Source: Sipunculus nudus (Eukaryota; Annelida; Sipuncula; Golfingiida; Sipunculidae). From it: a stretch of 64,000 bases of DNA. Location of the stretch: the NCBI GenBank assembly GCA_026874595.1, contig CM049316.1, positions 46,205,695 to 46,269,694 on the forward strand, in the 5' to 3' direction. Position 1 is the first letter of the stretch; every line of letters begins with the position of its first letter. The notes under the pieces were generated by a model that worked only from the letters and a program-made list of their open reading frames with translations, did not search any database and was not told the DNA's origin. This document shows, piece by piece, positions 26,383 to 36,846 of the stretch. A program made the position numbers and the translations under genes.

Positions 26383-29022
26383 CTGTATAACAATCAATGT
26401 TGAACATGTGTATAGGCCATATTTAATAGTGAACTATGGGAGACCATTTCATGAGAGTGCATCTCACTTGAGGTGGCAATGTCGTTTGCAATCTCCTTGC
26501 ACTCTAGTTCCAATAAAACCCCATAAAGTATATATCATTTTAATCCTTATAAAATTATCTAACTGATGAAATATAATTTATTTTCCTATCTCATCAATGA
26601 CGTTCATTTTTTAAACTAAATAAATACTTTATAATTTTGTACAAAACGAGTTATTCCCCACATCTTAGCAAATTTTCAGAAGGCCCATGTAAAAAACATG
26701 AAAATATTTCAAGCTGTTTTTGTTTACTTAGCTATCACATATTTTTCTAATTTAAAAAGCAATTATAAAATTTTACTCCTATATGAATTAATTTTTTACG
26801 TGTAAAAAAGTCCATAAATATTTTTAAATAACAATTTGGAAAAAATAAAAAATACTTTTAGAGAATACATTTAGAGAAAAGATTGAAAAAGGTATGTGTG
26901 TGTTCCCGCTAAAATATGGACCTTAACAAAGGTTTTTTTTGTGAATGACAACCTGTTGTCTTTATTAAGTATAGTACGATATACTGAACATGCTTTAATC
27001 TAATTCATTTTGTTTTCATATTTGTAAGGTAAAAGTGATTTTAATGCACAATTTTATCTGACAGCTAGGCGACACATGTCTGGGCCATGCTCAGGCACAG
27101 TCAGTGACGTGTGCTGGGGTTGCTGGCTATCAGGTGTAAGGGGATTAACCCTGCAAAGCTAACCACAGTGACCCAGTCATGTCTTCCCCTCATCAGTTCA
27201 TTGAATCAAATATAGGCTAATTAGCAACATTATACTCTCTATCCCTCCTCTCTTTCTCCATATATACATGACAGTTATTCAGATGTCACATATTATTCTC
27301 TCTATTTCTGAAGTCTCTCTCCCTCTCTCAAAGCAACGCAAGCAAAACATGCATTGTCTGACAAACTAGGCGAGTTCAGCCTCTGACAATTCAGGAAAGG
27401 TAGCCTCCTACCCTAGGTGATTTAATTTCACCACAGGCACAAATCTTCCATGCATGTGGATGAAAGAAGGGACCGTATTTAGTTTTTTTTTAACTAAAAA
27501 TCTTAGGAAAAACACCACACTCCATCGTTCTATGGCAGTTTGGCCCCATCATGAACTTTGACTTATCAAATATATTCAAATATTCACATCGTTCCTCATC
27601 ATCATAAGCCAATCAACCCTCGTTTGCCGTATTATATGATTTCAGCAGTGACTGAAGTACTAGTCTTTTATACAGATACAAGGTGGTGCTAGTGGCTATG
27701 TTCACTACTTTCGGCAGCAAATTATATTCATTAACATTAAGTAAACTAAATACAGCACATTATGACAGAGTACCTTATATTAAATATCAATTTTAGGTTT
27801 ACTGGATGTCATTTAACTTGGCACACATACACTTCAGATATATTCAGTAGACGGCCACTTACAGTAATGAGGGTAAAACTACATGAGAAAAACTTGCAGG
27901 TGTGTATTTTACAGCTTTAATGTTTTAAAAATATTACTGTAGGCGGCCACTGACACTTTGTCATGAAAAGTCGACAGAAAAAAACTGTGGCATGCGTGAG
28001 CTGTGCCTGCTTACTTGTAAACTACAATGGGCTAATTATGAATCCAAGCTGGTATTAAAGTTTTCATTTTTCCAGTTGTATATAGTTAAAGGCACTGCTT
28101 AAATTGTCACAATAAAAGATAAAATGAGGAGGCTAGATTTATGTCAGGGGCAAGGACAGTCTGACAGTGCTGACACGACATGCACCATGATAAATACTGG
28201 TCCATGGAGTCGGTAACTGGCATGATTATCATATTTGTGTACCAAATAATTACTGTTGTAAGGCCAAGACCAATTAACAGATATAGGTCTGTACGAGTCG
28301 GTTAGCTCTATCTTCAACTGTCAGCGCTTTATTGGCTACACATTTGTCAGTCACAGAAGGGTGTGGTGTGGTCTATCCTATCACTACACACTGCCTCTGT
28401 TAGTACACAAGCCTCCTTTGACTTGAGTTGTTTTGGTAATTGATTTATGTTGTTTTTGTTGACAATTCAAAATGTCACTGGATTCACCTTTTCATGAGTA
28501 TATTGGTAGGTAAATGACCTAATAGTACCCCCATTTCCTCTAAAATGTTAATGTTAGGGTTAACAAAGGACGTTGCCATGTTAGCAATTTATATATCATT
28601 CTTATAGATCCCCTCCACCCAGTAATGAATTCTTTACTGACTGAGCTATTCGTTCTTAATGGTACAAAGATCTACCAACCAATGTCATCATTGAGAAGAA
28701 TGAGTTTTTTGACAAATTTTAGACAGAAACTCATGAAATATATTTTTAAAATCTGTGACAGCATTGAGTAGAATGAGTTTTTTGGTGAATTTTAAACAGA
28801 AACTAAAGAAATATATTTTTTAAAACCTAACTCTGTTAACAAATAGCATGATAGAAATCTTAGAAGACAAACTAGAAAGTTTTAAATACAACTCTGCTTA
28901 GAACCAGATGTTAATATGGATCTTTTAATACAGTTAATTTCAAATCAACTGTATGCTGCAGAAGTAGGTGTAGTGCACTATGTATCCAAGATAATACTAA
29001 AAGAGCAAGGAAAAATACTAAC
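26383..29022 (-). other. PRPF4B intron, 2640 bp
   Basis: I see no coding exon, RNA gene or family of repeats shared with other parts of the window. Two near-copies of a 45-bp phrase ('gagaagaatgagttttttg...ttttagacagaaactc' and its variant) lie at about 28690-28735 and 28762-28808, a local duplication. The shorter introns at 24317-24753, 24879-25416 and 25634-26288 are likewise featureless. Confidence 0.6.
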
Positions 29023-29175
29023 TCATCCTCAGAGTCTGTCGACTGGGCTTTCTGGCCTTCCGATAAACTCCCCTTGAACTTGTCTTGAGGAGATCTACTG
29101 TCCCGTCTCCGGTGACGATCTCGAGATCGTGATCTCCCTCTCCTCCTCTCTCTTTCACGGTCATCTCTACCAGAC
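29023..29175 (-). CDS. PRPF4B: PRPF4B exon (DKFKGSLSEG region)
   Basis: The acceptor 'ttcctgtttcag' and donor 'GTTAGT' bound 153 nt. After one base completing an Arg codon it reads 'SGRDDRERERRRGRSRSRDR' and then 'SPQDKFKGSLSEGQKAQ' and 'STDSEDE'. 'EDKFKGSLSEG' is a diagnostic conserved string of PRPF4B. The preceding 24-kb intron is filled with transposons, including an LTR retrotransposon on the opposite strand. The exon ends in phase 2 and joins the next acidic exon as Glu-Val-Ile-Asp. Confidence 0.93.
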
Positions 29176-29805
29176 CTGAAACAGGAAAAAGTTTCCTTAG
29201 ACAAGGTTTGAGAACCATCATCTCGAGATAAAAAAAAAGTTGAACAATCTCAGGTGAATTGTCAGAAAATCAAAGATATACTGTAAATCTTGTTTTTATG
29301 GCCACACATCTATTTATAGCCACACCCTGAGTTTGCAAGGTCTCTTAAAGGAGCTCCCACTAAGGTCCAAATACCCAAAACCCCCCTTAAAGGCCGCACC
29401 CCGACTCCGTCTCTGGCCTGAGGGTAAGATGCTCATGGATTGGCAGGCATTTATCAGAAAAAGAAAGATTCCCCGAACAATCGTTTCGTTTGAATGGTGG
29501 TTACGCAAAACAATTCTTGTATGCATCAAAACGCTCTGCATGTACATACAATTGTCAAAGACCATAGTATAAACACTGAATTGAGGTTTATATGTACATT
29601 TATTGAAGCAAAAAGCCTGAATACTATCCACCATTACACACCATCACACTGTAGCGTTCAGGGGGCGACATGATGGCTAAGACTGCTGAAACTGTCAGAT
29701 TTTCAACCTGCAGGAACTTAATCACGGCTCGTGGTATACATATACAAAATTAAATGTAGAACCTTGACATGTATATCTTTCGTGCGATATATAACTTGTT
29801 ATAAA
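29176..29805. other. Start of the 24-kb PRPF4B intron, with a short dispersed repeat
   Basis: At 29278-29345 the text 'actgtaaatc' to 'tatttatagccaca' matches, in inverted orientation and approximately, 52735-52852 ('tctatttatggccgca' and 'ggatttacggtac'). This suggests a short MITE- or SINE-like repeat beginning TACYGTAAATC, but its other boundary is not clear. The rest shows nothing recognisable. Confidence 0.4.
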
Positions 29806-30554
29806 CAAGTGACCCATGGGTCATGACGCTCAGCTGCCATACATGACCTGCGACATCATGGGCTGAGATTCACAACTTCCAGTCAAATTTTGAAGAACCA
29901 ATTTGCCAATTTGTTGAAATTTTCTACGACAACAGAAATATATATCACCTATGTCTGGTTAAAACACAGTGAATTGATGGTCTGAGGAAAATGTATGATT
30001 GTTAAGGTATCCAGAACTATTCCCATAGCTTACTTGATACCTGTCAGTCTCAAAAGGTACACTACAAAGGGCAAAATAAGATCAAAATATATAGCGAAAA
30101 ATCAAGGAAATCCATGCAAGAATTATTGAGAAACAGGTGCTTCTGTATGAATTTTTATTCAATACAAGCCAACTGTACTGCACTTTCATATATGATGATA
30201 ATATTTATTAAGAAATATTTGACCCAATCCTTTGAAAGATTACATTAATATACGTCCGACTGCCTTCACTTTAACAGTTCTTGAAATAATATGATCAAAA
30301 GGAATTTAAAGATGGTTGCCTGGTGGCCATTTTGGACTTCTGACAGGTCTGAAATCAGACAACAATCATTCTCTAAATCGGACCAAAATTTGAAAGAAAA
30401 TTACTGAAACTGCACTGAAAAAAAGGATTTCTAAGGTGGCTAACTGGCAGACATAATGGATTTCTGACAAGTCTGACATTTAATATCACACATCCTCCAA
30501 CAAGGGACCTATGGGTCACTGTGCTCAGCTGACATTAACCTTGAAGGTAAAAAT

Positions 30555-30788
30555 CTAATGGAGATAAAGTGTAAGAGGAAGAGGTAATAAAGGCCATGGT
30601 TGGTTTATATGATTGGTTTGTATTGATGAGCAAGAAATTGTTGCAAAAAATATTTTGTGACCAGACCATGTGTTTCCTAATGTTGAAACTAAAGCATGTG
30701 AGCAGTTTTTGAACAAATGATCTGTACTATTACCATGATCATTAGTTGGTTTTTCGATTAACTGTTGACATTTCAGTAGTTTACACAT
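30555..30788 (-). pseudogene. Helentron endonuclease (EEP/APE-like) C-terminal fragment
   Basis: The 77-codon frame contains 'CQQLIEKPTNDHGNSTDH' and 'TWSGHKIFFATI'. These align with 'CQQLMTENTNDHG' and 'SWSDHKILFTVV' of the relic at 61689, and with the QLI...D.IF...SDH pattern of the C-terminal half of EEP (apurinic-like) endonucleases. The catalytic SDH is SGH here, and the N-terminal half is missing. It is the tail of a Helentron RepHel-EN protein, 55 bp inside the element's 3' end. Confidence 0.7.
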
Positions 30789-30857
30789 TTGTTCAATTGA
30801 ATCTATTTTTTTGTATAATATATATTATTAAATATATATGTATTTCTTTAATGAAAT

Positions 30858-31583
30858 TGGACGTCACCCGGACATCGAGGGTGGCGCCACGAAGTGGTGT
30901 GGCCGCCCCCGTTTCCACGCTTATGGATCCACCCAGCTATCAGTGACTACTGACGCGCTTTGAGAAACATAAAAACTATTCTGGAACCATTCAGTACTGG
31001 TTTTGCAGTTCTGACGGCGCTATCGTTTCTCTCAAGCAAAACCACAAACTTCTGCGGTTTCCACCCATTGTTGAAAGCCTATAAAACGAACTCGCCTGCA
31101 GTACGAGGCGGGACTATCGACTTTGCTACGCCACGTTGTTGTTTTCCCCGGGGACCGTGACCGTGGGCTCTTGGTCCCCAAGCCCACGGAATGCCATGAA
31201 CCACGCCATGAACTTTATTATTTAGGAAGAGGAGAGACTTTAAGTTTTTTTGGTGCCACATGGATTAATACAGGACTTCAGTTTTGTGTGTGCCCGAATT
31301 ATGTGTTGATGATGGACTTCAGTTTCTCGTATACCGGATTCAGTTAAGTATTTCGTTACAGTTCGTTATTTAGAGACTCAGTTTTTCTTCAGAGACTTGG
31401 TTATAAATTACGTTATGTATTGACTATTATATTATTTGTGTACGATTGTAAATATTGTAATATAGTAATATAGTACTGTTTTTGCACCCATATTTTGGTT
31501 ACGTATTCATTTGAAGAGAACGTGTCTGAGCATATGTGTTACGGTTCGGCCTGAGTTGTTTGGTGTGAAAAGGGACCGTAAGA
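30858..31583 (+). repeat. 5' LTR
   Basis: It starts TGGACGTCACCCGG and ends ..GGGACCGTAAGA; the 3' LTR ends ..GTAACA, so the last bases are probably CA with one substitution here. It matches the 3' LTR apart from a few substitutions near the start, one or two single-base changes and an 8-bp length difference at about 31142-31165. A TATA box (TATAAAA) is at 31080-31086. The palindrome GTGGCGCCAC at 30881-30890 is shared, perhaps by chance, with the B, D and F repeat families. Confidence 0.92.
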
Positions 31584-31586
31584 TAA

Positions 31587-31604
31587 TGGCGACCGCGACG
31601 AGAC
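31587..31604 (+). promoter_or_regulatory. Primer binding site candidate
   Basis: TGGCGACCGCGACGAG lies three bases past the 5' LTR and begins with TGG, complementary to a tRNA CCA end. The tRNA was not identified; the sequence resembles the complement of some serine tRNA 3' ends only in part. Confidence 0.6.
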
Positions 31605-31741
31605 CCTGTATTTCGTAATAACGGCTACATTTGGATGTAAAATTTCACAGTGGTCTCTATAACTTCTAGTTATTGAACTAGTATTTAACTACAATTGAAC
31701 TCGTATATTTCTCAGACACGTTATCTTGATACTTTGCAAAT

Positions 31742-32896
31742 ATGGGTACGGAATTTAAACCAAATGAAATTATACCACAATTAAGAGAAAATAGGAGCTT
31801 ATTGTAAACGTTTAAGAAAAATGAACTTGAAATTGTTGCTCTACATTTAAATATTGACATCATGGAGGTTTACACTGTAGAGGGTTTAAGAAATGTACTT
31901 AAGAAATCATTATATGGTGATGTAGATAGTAAAGAGGAATCTGATTTGGAGAAAAAACCTATTAAGGAACCTCTTGGGGCAACAGCTATTGACCCGATAG
32001 AACTAGAATTGAGAAAGTATGAACTTAAATTGAAATATGAGCTCAAAGCTCAAGTTGAAACAGATAAATTGAAATATGAAGCTCAAGTTGAAACAGAAAT
32101 CCGTAGATGTGAAATCGAAAGAGAAACGCAAATTAAGTTGAAAGAGTTAGAGTTACAAAATCCTCAAAATCGTAAAGCACATGAGCCATCTGAATTCCTA
32201 TTCAGAAATTCGACAAAAGTACCTCCCTTCAATGAAAATGAAGTGGAGCGTTATTTCAGTTATTTTGAACGGGTGGCCACTTTAATGGCTTGGCCTAAAG
32301 GCCAGTGGACCCTGTTGTTACAAAGCGTTCTGGTTGGTCGTGCACAGGACGTTTACACTGCGCTCACAGACGAACAATGCAGGGATTACGACACTGTAAA
32401 AGAGGTCATTCTGAGAGCCTATGAATTTGTCCCCGAAGCGTATCGCTTAAAATTTAGGAATGCCACAAAAAGAGAAAATCAAACTCATGTTGAATATGCT
32501 AGAGACAAAGAAAGTGCATTTAATAGATGGTGTCAGTCTATGAAAATTGGTCAGGATTTTGAAAAACTCAAACAACTAATTTTGATAGAAGAGTTCAAAA
32601 GGCATATCCGTAGTGACATTAAAATATTTTTGGATGAACATAAAGTAAGGAATGTAAACGAGGCTGGTGTCCTGGCAGATGAATTTGCCTTGACGCACCG
32701 CCCCAGTTATACCAGTCACAGGAGGAGGTATGGTGAGAAAAGAGAGGGTAGCAAAAGCCCAAAACTGGGTCGGAGAAAGGGTAGTCCCTACTATCGGGGT
32801 CACTCCGGCTCAGGTAAACCACAGTCCGATCATAGTAAACCCCAGTATAAAAGTCAATCTGACTCTCCTGCTCAACATAAAAGAGGGACAACCTAG
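31742..32896 (+). pseudogene. gag: gag, capsid with SCAN-like segment, one nonsense codon
   Basis: The frame opens at the ATG at 31742, has a TAA at 31805-31807 and is then open to 32896. From the Met at 31862 it gives 344 residues: a Lys/Glu-rich coiled-coil-like segment (about 28-100), a capsid region ('VERYFSYFERVATLMAWP', about 128-145) and a helical segment at about 178-280 ('YEFVPEAYRLKFRN', 'FNRWCQSM') resembling the SCAN domain, which is known to derive from Gmr1-like Gag. The C-terminus is basic. The zinc knuckle is not in this frame but in the overlapping pol frame. Gag forms the particle in the cytoplasm. Confidence 0.85.
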
Positions 32897-34127
32897 GACT
32901 GGACCCAAATATTGTACATTCTGTGAGTTCAAGGGGCATACAGAATCTGAGTGTTATAGAAAAAGATACGGTCAAAGTAAGCCTAAACCTAATGCATTGA
33001 CTGTTACGCAGAGCATGAAACCTGTAACAATGCCCAGTAAACTAGAGACTAAAGGTGAAACACAAAGCCCTGTCCACGAGAGCTTTCAGCCCTTTGTGTC
33101 AGATGGCTTTGTTCAGTTAGAGGGTAACCATGCAAGAAAGGCCCGTGTTAAAATCTTAAGGGATACCGGGGCAAACCAAAGCCTCGTTTTGAAATCTGTT
33201 CTTCCCTTCTCTCAAGAGAGTTACGCGGGGTGTTCAGTTCTAGTCCAGGGCGTTAATTCGGAATTCTTAGAAGTTCCATTACACAGAGTGAAACTAGAAT
33301 CTGATTTAGTCTCTGAATTTGTAACTGTAGGAGTTTGTTCAAAGTTGCCAGTAGAGGGCGTTTCGCTCCTCCTAGGCAACGATTTAGCTGGTGACAGAGT
33401 GAAAATTGATCCCAGAATGACAAAATTGCCGAGCACTGATAGGGACACAGACCTGCTCCAGCAGGAGTTTCCGGGCGTATTTCCAGGCTGTGTAGTGACT
33501 CGAGTGATGAGTAAAAAGGCAAGTCTGAAACCAGAGAGTTCTGTACTTGACCTCTCGCAAACCTTTATGGCGCATTCTAACGATGATGTCAGTGGCTTAA
33601 AGCCCGTTACGCGAGTAAATATTAAATCGCCCGCATGTGACCCAAGTGGCACAACCAGTCCAAAGGACTCGACTACTAATGTAGTACAGGGCAAACAGAC
33701 CCTGAATAGAAATCTCCAAAGGAGTACAAACGGCGTGAAATCGCCTGATCAAAATGGGCATGAACAGTTAAAGAAGGATAGGAGTGTAAAGAATGTAGAA
33801 GTTAGCATGAAAACTGATGATTTGATAGAAATGCAAAAGAAAGATCCTGATATTGCCTCCCTTAGAGAAAATGCCTTGACTAAAGAGGAAGCAGATAAAG
33901 TTCCAACTTGTTTCACCTTACAGAATGATGTACTAGTCAGAAAATATAGACCTCCCACCGTACCAGCGGACGAAACGTGGAAAACTCTTTATCAAATTGT
34001 AGTTCCCCCCGAGTATCGCCCAGAAATCTTAAAACTTGCACATGATCATCCTATGGCAGGACATTTGGGTGTCAGGAAAACCAAACACAAAATTCTCCAA
34101 CACTTCTATTGGCCCAAGTTAAAATGA
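32730..34127 (+). CDS. pol: pol part 1: zinc knuckle, aspartic protease, integrase zinc-binding domain
   Basis: This frame overlaps the end of gag by 167 bp and is +1 relative to it. Residues 62-75 are a CCHC knuckle, 'CTFCEFKGHTESEC'. The protease has 'RDTGANQSLVL' (catalytic D145) and the partner motif 'LLGNDL' (214-219). A linker of about 200 residues follows, rich in Lys, Ser and Asp. Residues 438-461 ('HDHPMAGHLGVRKT', then 'FYWP') start the HHCC zinc-binding domain of integrase. The frame stops at TGA (34125-34127) between the His pair and the Cys pair, and reopens in the same frame immediately. The stop is most simply a point mutation. Confidence 0.88.
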   Translation: MVRKERVAKAQNWVGERVVPTIGVTPAQVNHSPIIVNPSIKVNLTLLLNIKEGQPRTGPKYCTFCEFKGHTESECYRKRYGQSKPKPNALTVTQSMKPVTMPSKLETKGETQSPVHESFQPFVSDGFVQLEGNHARKARVKILRDTGANQSLVLKSVLPFSQESYAGCSVLVQGVNSEFLEVPLHRVKLESDLVSEFVTVGVCSKLPVEGVSLLLGNDLAGDRVKIDPRMTKLPSTDRDTDLLQQEFPGVFPGCVVTRVMSKKASLKPESSVLDLSQTFMAHSNDDVSGLKPVTRVNIKSPACDPSGTTSPKDSTTNVVQGKQTLNRNLQRSTNGVKSPDQNGHEQLKKDRSVKNVEVSMKTDDLIEMQKKDPDIASLRENALTKEEADKVPTCFTLQNDVLVRKYRPPTVPADETWKTLYQIVVPPEYRPEILKLAHDHPMAGHLGVRKTKHKILQHFYWPKLK

Positions 34128-34130
34128 GAC

Positions 34131-36605
34131 GTGGCGAAATACTGTAAAACTTGTCATGTGTGTCAAATGATTGGAAAACCAACCCACCAAATTAGTCCTG
34201 CGCCACTCTCGCCCATACCAACAACACATGATGCGTTTGAATCAGTAATACTTGACTGTGTAGGACCGCTAAGAAAAACTAAACATGGCAATGAATATGT
34301 TCTAACAATCATGTGTACTGCAACTAGATTTCCAGAAGCTATTCCTCTTAGAACAATATCTGCAAAGAAAATTGTTGAAGCTCTGGTTAAATTTTTTACT
34401 ACTTTTGGCTTACCAAGAACAATACAAACAGATCAAGGTTCAAATTTCATGTCAAATATATTTGCCCAGGTTATGGCAGAGCTAGGCATAAAACTCTACA
34501 AATCCAGTGCCTACCATCCTGAGAGTCAAGGTGCTCTAGAGCGATTTCACCAAACTCTCAAAAACATGATTAGAGCTTATTGTCTTGACACTGGGAACCA
34601 GTGGGATGAGGGTTTACCCTTTTTGATATTTGCAGCCCGAGAAGCAGTGCAAGAAAGCTTAGGGTTTAGCCCTTTTGAATTAGTGTATGAGCACTGTGTA
34701 AGAGGCCCCCTGGCGGTGTTAAAAGACACTTGGATGGAAAACAGTTGTCAAAGTAGCTTGTTAAAATATGTTCAGGAATTCAAGGAGAAATTAAGTAGGG
34801 CAAATGAAATCGCCCAAGAACATTTAAAGAAAGCCCAAAACAAAATGAAAGTATGGTATGACAAAAAGACGACAAAAAGAGAATTTAAACCTGGTGATAA
34901 AGTTCTGGTATTATTCCCAATTCCAGGACATCCCCTGCAAGCAAAATACTCTGGACCATACAAAGTTGTTGAGAAGAAATCAGATTTGAATTATGTAATT
35001 GATACTCCTGATCGTAGAAAGTCGCAACAACTTTGTCATATAAATATGTTGAAAGAATATCATGACAGATCAGCGGAAACATGTCAATCTAGTCCTCCTC
35101 AAACAAATTTGGTACTCATAAAAGAAACTGAAAAGAATGCCGAGGATGTTCTCATGAAGAAAACTGAACATCCTGTAAAACTGAACAACTCTGATATTTT
35201 AAATAATTTAGATCAGAAATTGTCACATTTGGATTTCGATCAGTTATCAGAGTTGAAGGAAATCCTGCTAAATTATGACTCTTTATTTCCTGATGTCCCC
35301 AGTAGAACTAATGTACTACAGCATGATGTAGACGTAGGAGATGCTTCCCCTATTAAACAGGCACCATATAGAGCTGGTCCCCAAAAGTTACAAGCCATAA
35401 AGAATGAAATCAAGTATATGATAGAGAATGATATTATTGAAAACAGCAGTAGTGCCTGGAGTTCCCCATGTTTGTTGATAAAGAAGCCTGATATGACCTA
35501 CAGATTTTGTACAGACTATCGAAAAGTTAACACTGTAACAATAACAGATACTTACCCTTTGCCCAGAGTGGAAGATTGCATTGATAAGATTGGATCTGCT
35601 ACAAATATTAGCAAGTTAGATCTGTTAAAAGGTTATTGGCAGGTACCTCTTACCGAACGGGCTAAGCAAATATCTGCGTTTGTAACGCCAAACGGTTTGT
35701 TCCAGTACAAAGTTATGCCCTTCGGAATGAAAAATGCGCCAGCCTGCTTCATGAGACTTATGAATTGTGTATTATCTGGCTTAGATAACTGTACTTGCTA
35801 TATTGATGATGTTGTTGTATACAATCACATATGGGAAGATCATAAACAAAGTTTGGTAGAACTCTTTGAGAGACTGAAAAAAGCAGGATTGACAGTTAAT
35901 CTTGCCAAGAGTGATTTTTGTCGTGCAACTGTAACATATTTAGGGCACGAAGTAGGTCAAGGTTGTGTAAAACCAATTGCCAGTAAAGTATCTGCTATCG
36001 TAGAATTTCCAGTTCCTACTAATCGCAAGGAACTAATGCGATTCTTAGGAATGACTGGGTATTACAGGAAATTTTGTCAAAACTTTGCAGAAGTTGTAAA
36101 TCCGTTAACGGACCTATTGAAAAAGGACAGAAAATTCCATTGGAATAAAAACTGTCAAAATGCTTTTGAAAGAGCCAAAGCTATATTACAAAGTGCACCT
36201 GTGTTACAGGCTCCAAATTTTGATAAACCGTTTTCTCTCATGACGGATGCCAGCGATTGCGGTGTAGGCGCTGTGCTCATCCAAGACGATGACTTTAACA
36301 TAAGTCATCCGGTTTGCTACTATTCAAAGAAATTTTTACCTCATCAAAAGAATTATTCTACTATTGAAAAGGAAACTCTGTCACTATTGATGGCGTTACA
36401 GCACTTTGAAGCATATTTGGGCTCTACGCCTTATGATATAACTGTTTATACAGATCATAATCCCATAACATTTCTTCATAAGATGAAGAATAATAATCAG
36501 AGATTAATGAGATGGAGTCTAGCCCTGTCAGAGTTTAACCTAGTTATCAAACACATCAAGGGCTCCGATAACATAATCGCTGATACGTTATCAAGACGTC
36601 ATTAA
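34131..36605 (+). CDS. pol: pol part 2: integrase core, GPY/F, reverse transcriptase, RNase H
   Basis: The frame is 824 codons long. It begins with the Cys pair of the integrase zinc domain (CKTCHVC), then the DDE core with D42 ('LDCVGPL'), D101 ('QTDQGSN') and E137 ('GALERFHQ'), a D-x35-E spacing. A GPY/F module follows ('YSGPYKVVEK', 273-282). Reverse transcriptase occupies about 385-660, with 'SKLDLLKGYWQVPL', 'MPFGMKNAPACF' and catalytic 'YIDD' at 557-560. RNase H spans about 695-820 with 'TDAS' (D706), E748, 'YTDHNP' (D775) and the final 'IADTLSR'. All catalytic residues are present. No chromodomain is seen, and no env frame follows. Confidence 0.95.
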   Translation: MAKYCKTCHVCQMIGKPTHQISPAPLSPIPTTHDAFESVILDCVGPLRKTKHGNEYVLTIMCTATRFPEAIPLRTISAKKIVEALVKFFTTFGLPRTIQTDQGSNFMSNIFAQVMAELGIKLYKSSAYHPESQGALERFHQTLKNMIRAYCLDTGNQWDEGLPFLIFAAREAVQESLGFSPFELVYEHCVRGPLAVLKDTWMENSCQSSLLKYVQEFKEKLSRANEIAQEHLKKAQNKMKVWYDKKTTKREFKPGDKVLVLFPIPGHPLQAKYSGPYKVVEKKSDLNYVIDTPDRRKSQQLCHINMLKEYHDRSAETCQSSPPQTNLVLIKETEKNAEDVLMKKTEHPVKLNNSDILNNLDQKLSHLDFDQLSELKEILLNYDSLFPDVPSRTNVLQHDVDVGDASPIKQAPYRAGPQKLQAIKNEIKYMIENDIIENSSSAWSSPCLLIKKPDMTYRFCTDYRKVNTVTITDTYPLPRVEDCIDKIGSATNISKLDLLKGYWQVPLTERAKQISAFVTPNGLFQYKVMPFGMKNAPACFMRLMNCVLSGLDNCTCYIDDVVVYNHIWEDHKQSLVELFERLKKAGLTVNLAKSDFCRATVTYLGHEVGQGCVKPIASKVSAIVEFPVPTNRKELMRFLGMTGYYRKFCQNFAEVVNPLTDLLKKDRKFHWNKNCQNAFERAKAILQSAPVLQAPNFDKPFSLMTDASDCGVGAVLIQDDDFNISHPVCYYSKKFLPHQKNYSTIEKETLSLLMALQHFEAYLGSTPYDITVYTDHNPITFLHKMKNNNQRLMRWSLALSEFNLVIKHIKGSDNIIADTLSRRH

Positions 36606-36828
36606 TTTTGATCTGATGATTGACTCTTGTTATAGCCTCGGATATGTTCTGTCCTTTGGAAGAGTTGTATTACATATATTACATGTATTAAGATATTGCT
36701 GATTATACTATTTGTGATGATGATAATTGATTAGTTTTGAGAAGGATAAACTAATGCTTAAGATGTCAAACTTTTCATATACTCGTCATACAGTGCTAAT
36801 GCTTTGCTCTCCTTACCTTCTTTCTTTT

Positions 36829-36840
36829 AAGGGTGGGGGT
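36829..36840 (+). promoter_or_regulatory. Polypurine tract candidate
   Basis: AAGGGTGGGGGT precedes the 3' LTR, separated by six bases (GTTGCA). Its position and purine content fit the plus-strand primer site. Confidence 0.65.
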
Positions 36841-36846
36841 GTTGCA

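Noticed and set aside
30881-30890. GTGGCGCCAC in the 5' LTR as proof that the retrotransposon took its LTR from a B, D or F repeat
   Set aside because: Only 10-11 bases match, the flanks are unrelated and the 3' LTR has a different base at the first position; chance is adequate.
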